A stretch of 6,228 bases of DNA from Acetobacteraceae bacterium. Its GTDB lineage: Bacteria > Pseudomonadota > Alphaproteobacteria > Acetobacterales > Acetobacteraceae. The DNA is taken from assembly GCA_020853405.1 (NCBI GenBank), contig JADYYZ010000363.1, positions 1 to 6,228 on the forward strand, in the 5' to 3' direction. Under the pieces are notes generated by a model. That model was not told the origin of the DNA. It did no database searches and saw only the letters and a list, made by a program, of their open reading frames with translations. Positions within the stretch are counted from its first letter, which is position 1. Each line of letters begins with the position of its first letter. Positions 1 through 5,970 of the stretch are shown here, one piece after another. The translations under genes and the position numbers were made by a program.

Positions 1-534
1 ACTTATTCCGGCCCCACGCTTTTCGTGCAGACCGGCGCCGGCAGCGACACCAACTATTGGGTCCCCTCCGCACCCTATATCAGCGGCACGGTCAGCAACG
101 CGCCGCCAGGCACCGACATCGTCGCGCTGAGCCAGGGCGGGCCGAAGACGATCAGTTTCTCGCAGGCGATCGTCGACCCGGTGCTGGCGCTGGTGAGCTG
201 GAACGGCAACGTCGTGGATTTCGGAACACCGATCGAGGTGCTGAGCAATGGCGCTGGCTACTGGGGCGGCGGCACGCCGATCGTGAACGGCGCCGGCACC
301 GGCTTTACCGGCAGCGGCGAGGTGCATGCGGTGATCCGACTGCCCGGCACCTTCACCTCGATCAGTTTCACCGACACCGACGAAACCTGGCACGGCTTCA
401 CCATCGGCGTCCTGGGCGTCGGATCGCCGCCGCCCACCGGCGTGCCGGAGCCGGCGGCGCTGGCCCTGCTGGGGATCGGGCTTGCCGGCCTTGGATTCGC
501 CCGCCGCCGCGGCAGCGCAGCCGGCAGCCGCTGA
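1..534 (+). CDS. PEP-CTERM sorting domain protein, 5'-truncated by the window edge
   Basis: The frame is open from base 1 to a TGA at 532-534, leaving 177 residues; the true start lies upstream, so the GTG at 25 is not the real start. Most of the visible part is Gly/Ser/Thr-rich with alternating hydrophobic residues, as expected for a secreted beta-sandwich protein, and carries a GAGYWGGGTP segment. The C-terminus has the tripartite PEP-CTERM signal: VPEP (Pro-Glu-Pro encoded at 445-453), then a hydrophobic stretch of about 16 residues rich in Ala, Leu and Gly, then a basic RRR cluster close to the end. In this class the tail directs export and is processed by an exosortase, usually in bacteria that make exopolysaccharide. 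No exosortase gene is in view. The specific role is unknown. The sorting tail is clear; the name of the N-terminal domain is not. Confidence 0.88.
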   Translation, partial: TYSGPTLFVQTGAGSDTNYWVPSAPYISGTVSNAPPGTDIVALSQGGPKTISFSQAIVDPVLALVSWNGNVVDFGTPIEVLSNGAGYWGGGTPIVNGAGTGFTGSGEVHAVIRLPGTFTSISFTDTDETWHGFTIGVLGVGSPPPTGVPEPAALALLGIGLAGLGFARRRGSAAGSR

Positions 535-540
535 CCTGAC

Positions 541-566
541 CTGAGGCCGCATTCCGGGCGGCTCAG
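541..566 (+). terminator. Candidate terminator hairpin after the PEP-CTERM gene
   Basis: CTGAGgCCGC (541-550) can pair with GCGGCTCAG (558-566), giving nine base pairs with one bulged G and a 7-nt loop. It begins 7 nt after the TGA of the PEP-CTERM gene, the right place for a transcript 3' end. There is no T-tract behind it, so it is not a canonical intrinsic terminator. It may act as a GC-type terminator or a 3'-end stabiliser. Confidence 0.4.
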
Positions 567-593
567 ACCTCGGCATCGGGCGGCGCTCGGTGG

Positions 594-621
594 CTGGCGA
601 TGCGGGATGTTGCATCGCCAG
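594..621. repeat. Perfect 10-bp inverted repeat
   Basis: CTGGCGATGC (594-603) and GCATCGCCAG (612-621) are exact reverse complements around an 8-nt loop (GGGATGTT). The hairpin lies 28 nt past the one at 541-566. Neither strand shows a T-run after the stem. It could be a second terminator element, a REP-like 3' structure or a protein-binding site; the sequence does not decide between these. Confidence 0.5.
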
Positions 622-711
622 TTGCGCACCGGTTCATCGTCGCGCCGGTCAAGCCTCTCTCCAGCGCCCGCTGCGCCATCTCGCCAGCTGCGATTCCAGC
701 GTGCGCCACTG

Positions 712-738
712 GCTTTCCAGCCTCGATCAGCTGGAAGC
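712..738. repeat. Inverted repeat upstream of the VOC gene
   Basis: TTCCAGC (715-721) and GCTGGAA (730-736) are exact reverse complements around the 8-nt loop CTCGATCA. The stem extends to nine pairs if T714 is bulged (G712-C713 with G737-C738). It lies about 145 nt before the VOC start codon. A regulator-binding site or RNA hairpin is possible, but no family consensus is recognised. Confidence 0.3.
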
Positions 739-882
739 GCCTGGCCCTGCGATCGCGTCTCCCAGCCACAGGCGGTGGGCGCGGTCACCGCTGCCATGGC
801 GGGAACACACCCCGATCGCGGCGGGCTTTCCGGCGCGATCCGTTCGGCCTATGCCGGGGCAGGGTGAGCGGAGAAACGCAAC

Positions 883-1356
883 ATGGCGAAAAACGCGGTC
901 TGCCTCTGGTACGACAAGGACGCCGAGGCAGCCGCCCGCTTCTACGCGAGAACCTTCCCCGACAGCGCGGTCGGTAACGTGCTGCGTGCACCTGCCGACT
1001 ACCCTTCGGGCACGGCCGGCGACGTGCTGGTCGTCGCGTTCACGGTCGCGGGCATTCCCTGCATCGGCCTGAACGGCGGCCCGGCGTTCAGGCACAGCGA
1101 GGCATTCTCGTTCCAGATCGCGACCGAGACCCAGGAGGAGACCGACTGCTACTGGAACGCCATCGTCGACAATGGCGGCCAGGAAGGCGAGTGCGGCTGG
1201 TGCAGGGATCGCTGGGGCATTTCCTGGCAGATCACGCCGCGGGTGCTGACCGACGCGCTGGCCGCCGGCGGCGACGAAGCACGCCGGGCGTTCCAGGCCA
1301 TGATGACCATGCGGAAGATCGACGTCGCCACGATCGAGGCAGCCCGGCGCGGCTGA
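883..1356 (+). CDS. VOC family protein, PhnB / 3-dmu-9_3-mt type
   Basis: This complete gene encodes 157 residues. The start is well fixed: ATG 883 follows GGAG (870-873) at a 9-nt spacing, and an in-frame TGA at 865-867 rules out an earlier start. The protein matches the vicinal-oxygen-chelate group often labelled PhnB-like or '3-demethylubiquinone-9 3-methyltransferase' domain. Visible landmarks are CLWYDKDAEAAARFY (7-21), the FPDS segment (25-28), GIPCIGLNGGP (57-67), SFQIATETQEETDCYW (76-91) and CGWCRDRWGISWQITPR (104-120). The C-terminal helix ends with the usual MMTMRKIDVATIEAA run. The length is normal for a single-domain member. The methyltransferase name is a legacy label; the substrate of most members is unknown, so I assign no reaction. 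It appears to be a single-gene unit, facing the transporter operon across a short convergent gap. Confidence 0.92.
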   Translation: MAKNAVCLWYDKDAEAAARFYARTFPDSAVGNVLRAPADYPSGTAGDVLVVAFTVAGIPCIGLNGGPAFRHSEAFSFQIATETQEETDCYWNAIVDNGGQEGECGWCRDRWGISWQITPRVLTDALAAGGDEARRAFQAMMTMRKIDVATIEAARRG

Positions 1357-1390
1357 CGCGCCATCGCGTCGCCTTGGCCGGCGCTTCGCA

Positions 1391-1436
1391 TGGTGCGCCG
1401 CACCGGCGGCGGGCCGCATCCGCGGCCCCGGCACCA
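1391..1436. terminator. Candidate bidirectional terminator between convergent genes
   Basis: The 103-bp gap between the converging VOC and permease genes contains a perfect 7-bp GC-only hairpin: GGGCCGC (1411-1417), loop ATCC, GCGGCCC (1422-1428). It is nested inside an outer pair TGGTGC (1391-1396) / GCACCA (1431-1436). A competing small hairpin, GGTGC-GCC-GCACC, occupies 1392-1404. The position suits termination of both transcripts. Neither side has a T-tract, so the terminator role is inferred from position and folding only. Confidence 0.42.
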
Positions 1437-1459
1437 GTCAAAGCCTCGTGCCGCTGGCA

Positions 1460-2359
1460 TCACTCCTGCCCCAGCCCGGGGTCCAGTGCATCGCGCAGAT
1501 CATCGCCCAGCAGGTTGCAGGCCAGGATCGTCGCCGCGATCGCAATCCCAGGCAGCAGCGAGGCGGTCAGTGAGATGTGCAGGTAGCCCCGCCCGTCATT
1601 GATCATGCCGCCCCAGGTCGGCGTCGGCGGCTGCACGCCAAGGCCCAGGAAACTCATCGTCGCCTCCAGCAGGATCATCCGCGCCACCTCGAAACTGGCA
1701 TAGACGATGATCGGCGAGGCGACGTTGGGCAGGATATGCTTCAGCATGATCTTCAGGTCGCCCGATCCGGCGGCGCGCGCGCCGTTGACGTAGTCCTGCT
1801 CGCGTACCGACAGCACGCTGCCGCGCGCGATGCGCGCGATGCGCGGCCAGCCCGACACCGCCAGGATCACGATCAGGTTGGTGACCGAGGGGCCGACCAC
1901 CGCGACCACCACCACCACCAGCAGGATCACCGGAAAGGCGAGCTGCACGTCCGCGAGCCGCATCAGCAGCGTATCCACCCAGCCGCCGAAATAGCCCGAG
2001 GCAAGCCCCGCGGCGACGCCGGCCAGGGTCGCGCCCAGCACCGCCAGCACCGCGACCAGCATGGTCACGCGCGCGGCAAAGATCATGCGCGAGAGCAGGT
2101 CGCGCCCCAGATGATCGCTGCCCAGCAGGCGCTTGGGCACGCCACGCTCGGTCCAGACCGGCCCGACCAGGCGCAATGAGAGGTCCTGCTCGAACGGATC
2201 CCCGGGCGCAAGCCACGCCGGTACGATGGCAGCGGCCAGCACCAGCAGCAGCACGCCGAGGCTTGCCTTCGCGGTCCAGCGGCGCAGCAGCCGGGCGCCC
2301 ACACCGTCGCCGCCCGGCCGGGCCTCAGCGAAGCCGGATGCGCGGGTCAAGAACGGCAT
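1460..2359 (-). CDS. ABC transporter permease, DppC/OppC type (peptide/solute importer)
   Basis: This is the second of two integral-membrane subunits of a peptide/opine/nickel-type ABC importer. With the ATG at 2359 it has 299 residues. Family marks in order: a first membrane segment near 33-51; the periplasmic-side motif LLGSDHLGRDLLSR (78-91), diagnostic for the C-type permease; further hydrophobic segments around 95-120, 140-178, 213-236 and 263-285; the cytoplasmic EAA-like loop (about 191-211, NGARAAGSGDLK... ending ILPN) that contacts the ATPase; FLGLGVQPPTPTWG (237-250); and the typical LLGDDLRDALDP end. The ATG start overlaps the upstream permease gene by 35 bp and lacks a clear Shine-Dalgarno sequence. 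An in-frame GTG at 2302 (residue 20) would leave a 22-nt gap and is also possible. This is the last gene of the operon; no ATPase gene follows. The substrate cannot be told from the permease. Confidence 0.92.
   Translation of the reverse strand: MPFLTRASGFAEARPGGDGVGARLLRRWTAKASLGVLLLVLAAAIVPAWLAPGDPFEQDLSLRLVGPVWTERGVPKRLLGSDHLGRDLLSRMIFAARVTMLVAVLAVLGATLAGVAAGLASGYFGGWVDTLLMRLADVQLAFPVILLVVVVVAVVGPSVTNLIVILAVSGWPRIARIARGSVLSVREQDYVNGARAAGSGDLKIMLKHILPNVASPIIVYASFEVARMILLEATMSFLGLGVQPPTPTWGGMINDGRGYLHISLTASLLPGIAIAATILACNLLGDDLRDALDPGLGQE
2310..2324 (-). repeat. 15-nt GC word with 12-bp palindrome, copy 1 (permease junction)
   Basis: Read on the minus strand this is GGCCCGGCCGGGCGG, containing the perfect palindrome GCCCGGCCGGGC (2312-2323). 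The same 15 nt occur on the plus strand at 5971-5985, upstream of the operon. This copy lies immediately after the stop codon of the first permease gene and just before the possible GTG start of the second. GC-only words recur easily in DNA of this composition, so the match may be chance. Confidence 0.3.
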
Positions 2360-3242
2360 ACAGCAGATCGACGATCAGGTTCACCAGCACGAAGATCAGC
2401 GCGAACACCACCACCACCGCCTGCACCACGGGGAAGTCGCGCGCATAGATCGCCTGGATCGCAAGGCGGCCCACGCCGGGCCAGCTGAACACGGTTTCGG
2501 TCACCACCACGCCGCCCAGCAGGAACCCGGTCTGCAGCCCGACCACCGTGACCACCGGCAGCATCGCATTGCGCAGGCCGTGGTCCCACACCACCAGCCG
2601 CTCCGGCATGCCTTTCGCGCGCGCCGTGCGGATATAGTCCTGGCCCAGCACGTCGAGCATGCAGCCACGCGTCACGCGCGCGATCAGCGCGAAGAAATGC
2701 ACCGCCAGCGTGGTCGCCGGCAGCACCAGCTGCACGAACTCGCCCCGCCCGCCGCTCGGCACCAGGCGGAGCCAGACCGCGAACACCGCGATCCCCAGCA
2801 CGCCGAGATAGAACGAGGGCACCGCCTGGCCGAGCAGGGTCAGGAACCGGATCACGCCATCGCCGGTGCTGCCGCGTGCCCGGGCGGAGAACACGCCGGC
2901 CGGGATGCCGATCGCAAGCGCCAGCACCAGCGTTGCCAGCGCGAGCTCGGCGGTGGCGCCGGCGCGTTCCATCACCAGTTCGCCGGCAGGCTGGCCGAAG
3001 CGGATGGACTCGCCGAACTCGCCACGCGCCAGGTGGGAAAGCCAGAGCAGCAGCTGCTCGAGCAGCGGGCGATCCAGCCCGTGCTGGGCGCGGAACGCGG
3101 CGCGCGCCTCCTCCGGCGTCGAGGGTGGCAGGATCAGGTCGGCCGGATCACCGGAAAGCCGCACCAGGAAGAAGGTGACGACCGCCACCCCGAACAGCAC
3201 CGGAATGGCGCCGAGCAGGCGGCGAAGCACGTAGGGAAGCAT
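2325..3242 (-). CDS. ABC transporter permease, DppB/GsiC type (peptide/solute importer)
   Basis: This is the first membrane subunit of the importer, 305 residues, the normal family length. The N-terminus MLPYVLRRLLGAIPVLFGVA is the classic DppB opening and supports this start. The first membrane segment is about 9-29, followed by a long periplasmic loop (GDPADLILPPSTPEEARAA, then HGLDRPL at 54-60 and GEFGESIRFGQP at 74-85). The remaining hydrophobic segments lie near 98-121, 132-158, 172-191, 228-250 and 275-297. The cytoplasmic EAA-type loop is 204-229 (IRTARAKGMPERLVVWDHGLRNAMLP). ETVFSWPGVGRL (249-260) and the terminal LYAVLDPRIR are also family signatures. It begins 29 nt after the binding-protein gene and runs up to or over the start of the second permease. 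There is no strong Shine-Dalgarno sequence, which suits translational coupling. The partner ATPases are not in the window. Confidence 0.94.
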   Translation of the reverse strand: MLPYVLRRLLGAIPVLFGVAVVTFFLVRLSGDPADLILPPSTPEEARAAFRAQHGLDRPLLEQLLLWLSHLARGEFGESIRFGQPAGELVMERAGATAELALATLVLALAIGIPAGVFSARARGSTGDGVIRFLTLLGQAVPSFYLGVLGIAVFAVWLRLVPSGGRGEFVQLVLPATTLAVHFFALIARVTRGCMLDVLGQDYIRTARAKGMPERLVVWDHGLRNAMLPVVTVVGLQTGFLLGGVVVTETVFSWPGVGRLAIQAIYARDFPVVQAVVVVFALIFVLVNLIVDLLYAVLDPRIRLR

Positions 3243-3251
3243 CAGGCGAAG

Positions 3252-3266
3252 GCCGGCGCCGCCGGC
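3252..3266 (-). promoter_or_regulatory. Short GC hairpin between binding-protein and permease genes
   Basis: GCCGGC (3252-3257) and GCCGGC (3261-3266) can pair around a 3-nt loop within the 29-nt gap that follows the binding-protein stop codon, and they end 9 nt before the permease ATG. In many importer operons a hairpin here protects the abundant binding-protein mRNA and lowers permease translation. Whether this one does so is inference. It covers the spot where a Shine-Dalgarno sequence would sit. Confidence 0.35.
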
Positions 3267-3271
3267 TGCCC

Positions 3272-4807
3272 TCAGCCCGACCGCGCCGCGAGCTTCACCC
3301 CATAGAGTGCCAGCCGGCCGTCGCCGCGCGGCGCGAGGCCCGATACCCGCGCCGACGTGCCGTGCAGGTCGACGCCCTGGAACAGCCAGATCACCGGCGC
3401 CTCGGTGTGCATGGTGCGCATCAGCTCCCGGTAGACCGCAGCCCGCGCATCAGGGTCCATCTCGCGCCTGCCGGCATCGATCAGCCGGTCGAAATCCGGG
3501 TTCTGCACGTAGCTGTAGCGCCAGTCGGACCGGTACTGGCCGACCTGGAAATCGGGATCGTCCGGCGGCGCGAGGCCGATCAGGAACATCGGGCCGAGCT
3601 CGCGGTTGCGCAGCTGGCGCAGGAACTCGCCGGATTCCAGCGCCTGCAGCCGGGCGCGCACGCCGACGCGGCCCAGCATGCCGGCGACTGCCTCGGCCAC
3701 CTCGCGGTCCTGCGGGAAGCGGCCGGATGGGGTCTTGAACACCAGCTCGAATCCGTTGGGGTGTCCGGCCTCGGCCAGCAGTGCGCGCGCGCGGGCGGGA
3801 TCGAAGGGATAGTCCTGCAGCGACGGATCGAACCCCTGCTGCTCGCGGCGCAGCACCTGGCCGGAGAGCAGCCGCACCTTGCCCGCGAACAGGTTCTTCG
3901 CGATCGCCTGCTTGTCCACCGCGTAGTTCAGCGCGACGCGTACGCGCCGGTCCTGCAGCGGCGAGGGATGGATCGCGAGCGACGACAGCGTGACATGGAA
4001 CACGCGGTAGCTCGGCGCTTCCAGCATGCGGATGCCGCGGGTGCCTTCCATGCGCAGCGCCGACGGCACCGACAGGGCGGCGGCAATGTCGAACTCGCCG
4101 GTTTCCAGCCCGGCGGCGCGTGCGTTCTCGTCGGGCACCGGGCGCCAGATCACGCGGTCAAAGCCGTCGGGTCGTGGTCCCCAATAGGCGTCGTTGCGGT
4201 CCATCACCACGCGGTTGTCACGCAGCCATTCGGTGAACCTGAAGGGTCCCGTGCCCACCGGGCGCTGGCCGAACCCGTTCACCCCCACCTCGTTCCAGTA
4301 CCTTGGCGGCGTGACATAGACCTGGCTCAGCATCAGCCCCACGGTTGGGCTGGGATACTTCGTGCTCAGCCGTACGGTCAGCGGATCGACGGCTTCGGCA
4401 GCGGCAACGGGGGCAGCGTAGCTGGCATAGGCCGGGGTCGTGCGGCCATCGGCGAAAACCTTCAGGCTGTGCACCACCGCGTCGGCATCCATCGCCTCGC
4501 CGTTGGTGAAGCGGACATCCGGGCGAACGCGGATCAGCCAGCTGGTCGGGCTTTCCATCTCCAGCGCCAGGGCCAGCAACGGCTCCATGCGGTTGGTCGC
4601 GGCGTTGACGTAGAACAACGATTCCACCATCGCGGCGCCGACATTCACGTTGTCCGACGCGGTGGTGCCATTCGGCCAAAGCGTCTGCGGGTCGAAAGTC
4701 TGCGCGATCACCAGGGTGCGGGCGCGCGGCGGGGCCTGCGCCGCCGCGGCGCGCGCAAGCACCAGCGCGGGCGCGGCCAGCAGTGCGGCGCGGCGGGCGA
4801 TGCGCAT
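3272..4807 (-). CDS. ABC transporter substrate-binding protein, family 5 (SBP_bac_5, DppA/OppA-like)
   Basis: This is the periplasmic binding protein of the importer, 511 residues, typical for cluster C/family 5. The ATG at 4807 is chosen although the frame stays open far upstream: it gives a signal peptide at once (RIARR, then a hydrophobic Ala/Leu core, then an AAAQA cleavage-like site near residue 25) and has GGGAG 8 nt ahead. The RR pair followed by a hydrophobic core looks Tat-like. There is no lipobox Cys, so it should be soluble and not a lipoprotein. Family marks: LVIAQTFDPQTLWP (32-45), PLLALALEMESPTSW (76-90, the usual 'LA..WE' region), VRFTNGEAMDADAVVHSL (98-115), GTGPFRFTEW (185-194), a YWG (208-210) and RVRVALNYAVDKQAI (288-302). 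It starts 5 nt after the dipeptidase-like gene and lies 29 nt before the DppB-type gene. A peptide-like ligand is expected from the family and the enzyme neighbour; the exact ligand is unknown. Confidence 0.94.
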   Translation of the reverse strand: MRIARRAALLAAPALVLARAAAAQAPPRARTLVIAQTFDPQTLWPNGTTASDNVNVGAAMVESLFYVNAATNRMEPLLALALEMESPTSWLIRVRPDVRFTNGEAMDADAVVHSLKVFADGRTTPAYASYAAPVAAAEAVDPLTVRLSTKYPSPTVGLMLSQVYVTPPRYWNEVGVNGFGQRPVGTGPFRFTEWLRDNRVVMDRNDAYWGPRPDGFDRVIWRPVPDENARAAGLETGEFDIAAALSVPSALRMEGTRGIRMLEAPSYRVFHVTLSSLAIHPSPLQDRRVRVALNYAVDKQAIAKNLFAGKVRLLSGQVLRREQQGFDPSLQDYPFDPARARALLAEAGHPNGFELVFKTPSGRFPQDREVAEAVAGMLGRVGVRARLQALESGEFLRQLRNRELGPMFLIGLAPPDDPDFQVGQYRSDWRYSYVQNPDFDRLIDAGRREMDPDARAAVYRELMRTMHTEAPVIWLFQGVDLHGTSARVSGLAPRGDGRLALYGVKLAARSG

Positions 4808-4812
4808 GGCCC

Positions 4813-5865
4813 TCACTCCCCCCAGACGGTGCGGAACAGGCGCAACAGGTTGCCGCCCAGGATTCCCTCGACCTCGGCCTTGCTGAAGCCGCGCCCCATC
4901 ATCGCCTCGGCGACGTCGGGCAGCTGGCCCAGATCGTCGAACCCCTCGACCGCGCGCAGGCGCGAGCGCGGCGAGGAATCGATCAGCTGCGTGTAGCGAT
5001 CCCCGGTGATCGAGCCGAGCTTGCCGCGCACCAGGTCGCCATCGGGGTAGGTGCCGTGGCTCATGTCGGTGCCGATCGAGACGCGATCGGCACCGATCAG
5101 GTCGGCGACGTACGCCACCGCATCCAGGAACATGCCGAGCGTCGGGCGGGTGGTGGCATCGGGCGCGAAGTTCAGCGGCCCCCAGTTGGTGACACCGACG
5201 ACGCCACCGAGCGCCGCGCAGCGCTTCATCTGCTCGTCGGTGATGTTGCGCGGGTGGTTCACCATCTTCTTCGGGTTGCAGTGCGTGAACGCCAGCGGCT
5301 GCTGCGCCAGGTCCATGATCTCGAACGTCGAGCGCTCGCCGGTGTGGGTCAGGTCGATCAGCATGCCCAGCCGGTTGCACTCCGCCACCCACTTCCTGCC
5401 GAGTTTCGAAAGCCCGGCATTGTCGGGCTCCAGCACGCCCTCGCACAGCGTGTTGCGCTCGTTGTAGGCGGGGATCATCACGCGCAGGCCGAGCCGGTGC
5501 ATCACCTCCAGCCGGTGCAGCGACTGGCCGATGAAGTCGCCGCCCTGGCTGCCGATGATGATCGCGGCCTGCCGGTTCTGCTTGGCTTCCTCGATGTCGC
5601 GCGCCGTCAGCGCGAGCCGCACGGTCGGATAGGTGCGTGCCACCCGCCACCAGTCGCAGACGGAATCGACCGCGGACTCGAACCCGGCCTGGGGGCGGAA
5701 ACTGGTGACCAGATACGCGGTCGGCGTGTGCAGGTGCAGCTGGTCGAAATCCGCATCCGGCCAGATCTGGGAACAGCCGTCGATGAACAGCCACGGCGAC
5801 TCGCGCTGCGTGTGCCAGCCCTTGGCAAGGGGATGCGGCTTCACCTGGTCGAACCGTGCCAGCAT
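4813..5865 (-). CDS. M19 (membrane/renal dipeptidase) family enzyme with altered metal site
   Basis: This protein has 350 residues, within the usual range for peptidase family M19, whose members are TIM-barrel zinc enzymes that mostly cleave dipeptides. The start is supported by GGAGG 7 nt upstream. There is no signal peptide, so a cytoplasmic location is likely. Conserved features by alignment by eye with human renal dipeptidase: LIDLTHT with H174, AFTHCN with H195, HPRNITDEQM with substrate-binding R206, SIGTDMSHG with D267, and the C-terminal GGNLLRLF. Departures: the N-terminal 'DGHND' motif reads DGCSQ (29-33), so H and D become C31 and Q33, and the bridging Glu is Q107 in GSQGGD. The first binuclear-metal ligands are therefore missing or replaced. 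It leads the operon, 5 nt before the binding protein, suggesting it processes the imported compound. A divergent M19 subfamily with another hydrolytic activity is as likely as a true dipeptidase. Family assignment is firm; the reaction is not. Confidence 0.9.
   Translation of the reverse strand: MLARFDQVKPHPLAKGWHTQRESPWLFIDGCSQIWPDADFDQLHLHTPTAYLVTSFRPQAGFESAVDSVCDWWRVARTYPTVRLALTARDIEEAKQNRQAAIIIGSQGGDFIGQSLHRLEVMHRLGLRVMIPAYNERNTLCEGVLEPDNAGLSKLGRKWVAECNRLGMLIDLTHTGERSTFEIMDLAQQPLAFTHCNPKKMVNHPRNITDEQMKRCAALGGVVGVTNWGPLNFAPDATTRPTLGMFLDAVAYVADLIGADRVSIGTDMSHGTYPDGDLVRGKLGSITGDRYTQLIDSSPRSRLRAVEGFDDLGQLPDVAEAMMGRGFSKAEVEGILGGNLLRLFRTVWGE
4816..4820 (-). promoter_or_regulatory. Shine-Dalgarno sequence of the binding-protein gene
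   Basis: GGGAG on the minus strand ends 8 nt before the ATG at 4807 and lies inside the last codons of the dipeptidase-like gene, just before its TGA (4815-4813). It fixes the binding-protein start at 4807 even though the frame is open for hundreds of codons upstream. It also points to translational coupling of the two genes. Confidence 0.7.
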
Positions 5866-5872
5866 CGTCTCC

Positions 5873-5877
5873 CCTCC
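5873..5877 (-). promoter_or_regulatory. Strong Shine-Dalgarno sequence of the M19-family gene
   Basis: GGAGG on the minus strand, within a purine-rich GGGAGGGGAGA run, lies 7 nt before the ATG at 5865. It supports that start and suggests efficient translation of the first gene of the operon. Confidence 0.75.
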
Positions 5878-5970
5878 CGCCCGGTGGTGTTTGGCGCCTT
5901 GGCGGCGGCAAGCATGCGGCAGCGATCCGCGGCAAGTCCAGCCCCGGCGTTTCGCGCCTCACCCGAATCC

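Larger units (their letters stand above)
535..882. other. Non-coding stretch between PEP-CTERM and VOC genes
   Basis: This 348-base stretch separates two plus-strand genes. Frames are open across it on both strands, but their conceptual products are Arg/Ala/Pro-rich without recognisable motifs, as is usual for non-coding GC-rich DNA. It holds three inverted repeats (541-566, 594-621, 712-738), listed separately. The promoter of the VOC gene should lie in its second half. I could not find a convincing -35/-10 pair there. The last bases carry the VOC gene's Shine-Dalgarno sequence GGAG (870-873). Confidence 0.6.

Noticed and set aside
25..27. GTG as the start of the PEP-CTERM protein
   Set aside because: The frame is open to base 1, no ribosome-binding site precedes it, and a PEP-CTERM protein needs an N-terminal signal peptide, which is absent at this point. 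The start is outside the window.
258..797. Minus-strand frame across the end of the PEP-CTERM gene and the non-coding stretch
   Set aside because: It overlaps a real gene on the other strand, has low-complexity Arg/Ala composition and no recognisable domain.
2133..3305. Long plus-strand frame opposite the permease genes
   Set aside because: It is antisense to two clear permease genes. Its product is rich in His, Gln, Arg and Ala with no domain, the typical shadow of GC-rich membrane-protein genes.
3362..4996. Long plus-strand frame (over 500 codons) opposite the binding-protein gene
   Set aside because: It lies fully antisense to a gene with clear family motifs, and its composition is unlike a folded protein. 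The length comes from the high GC content.
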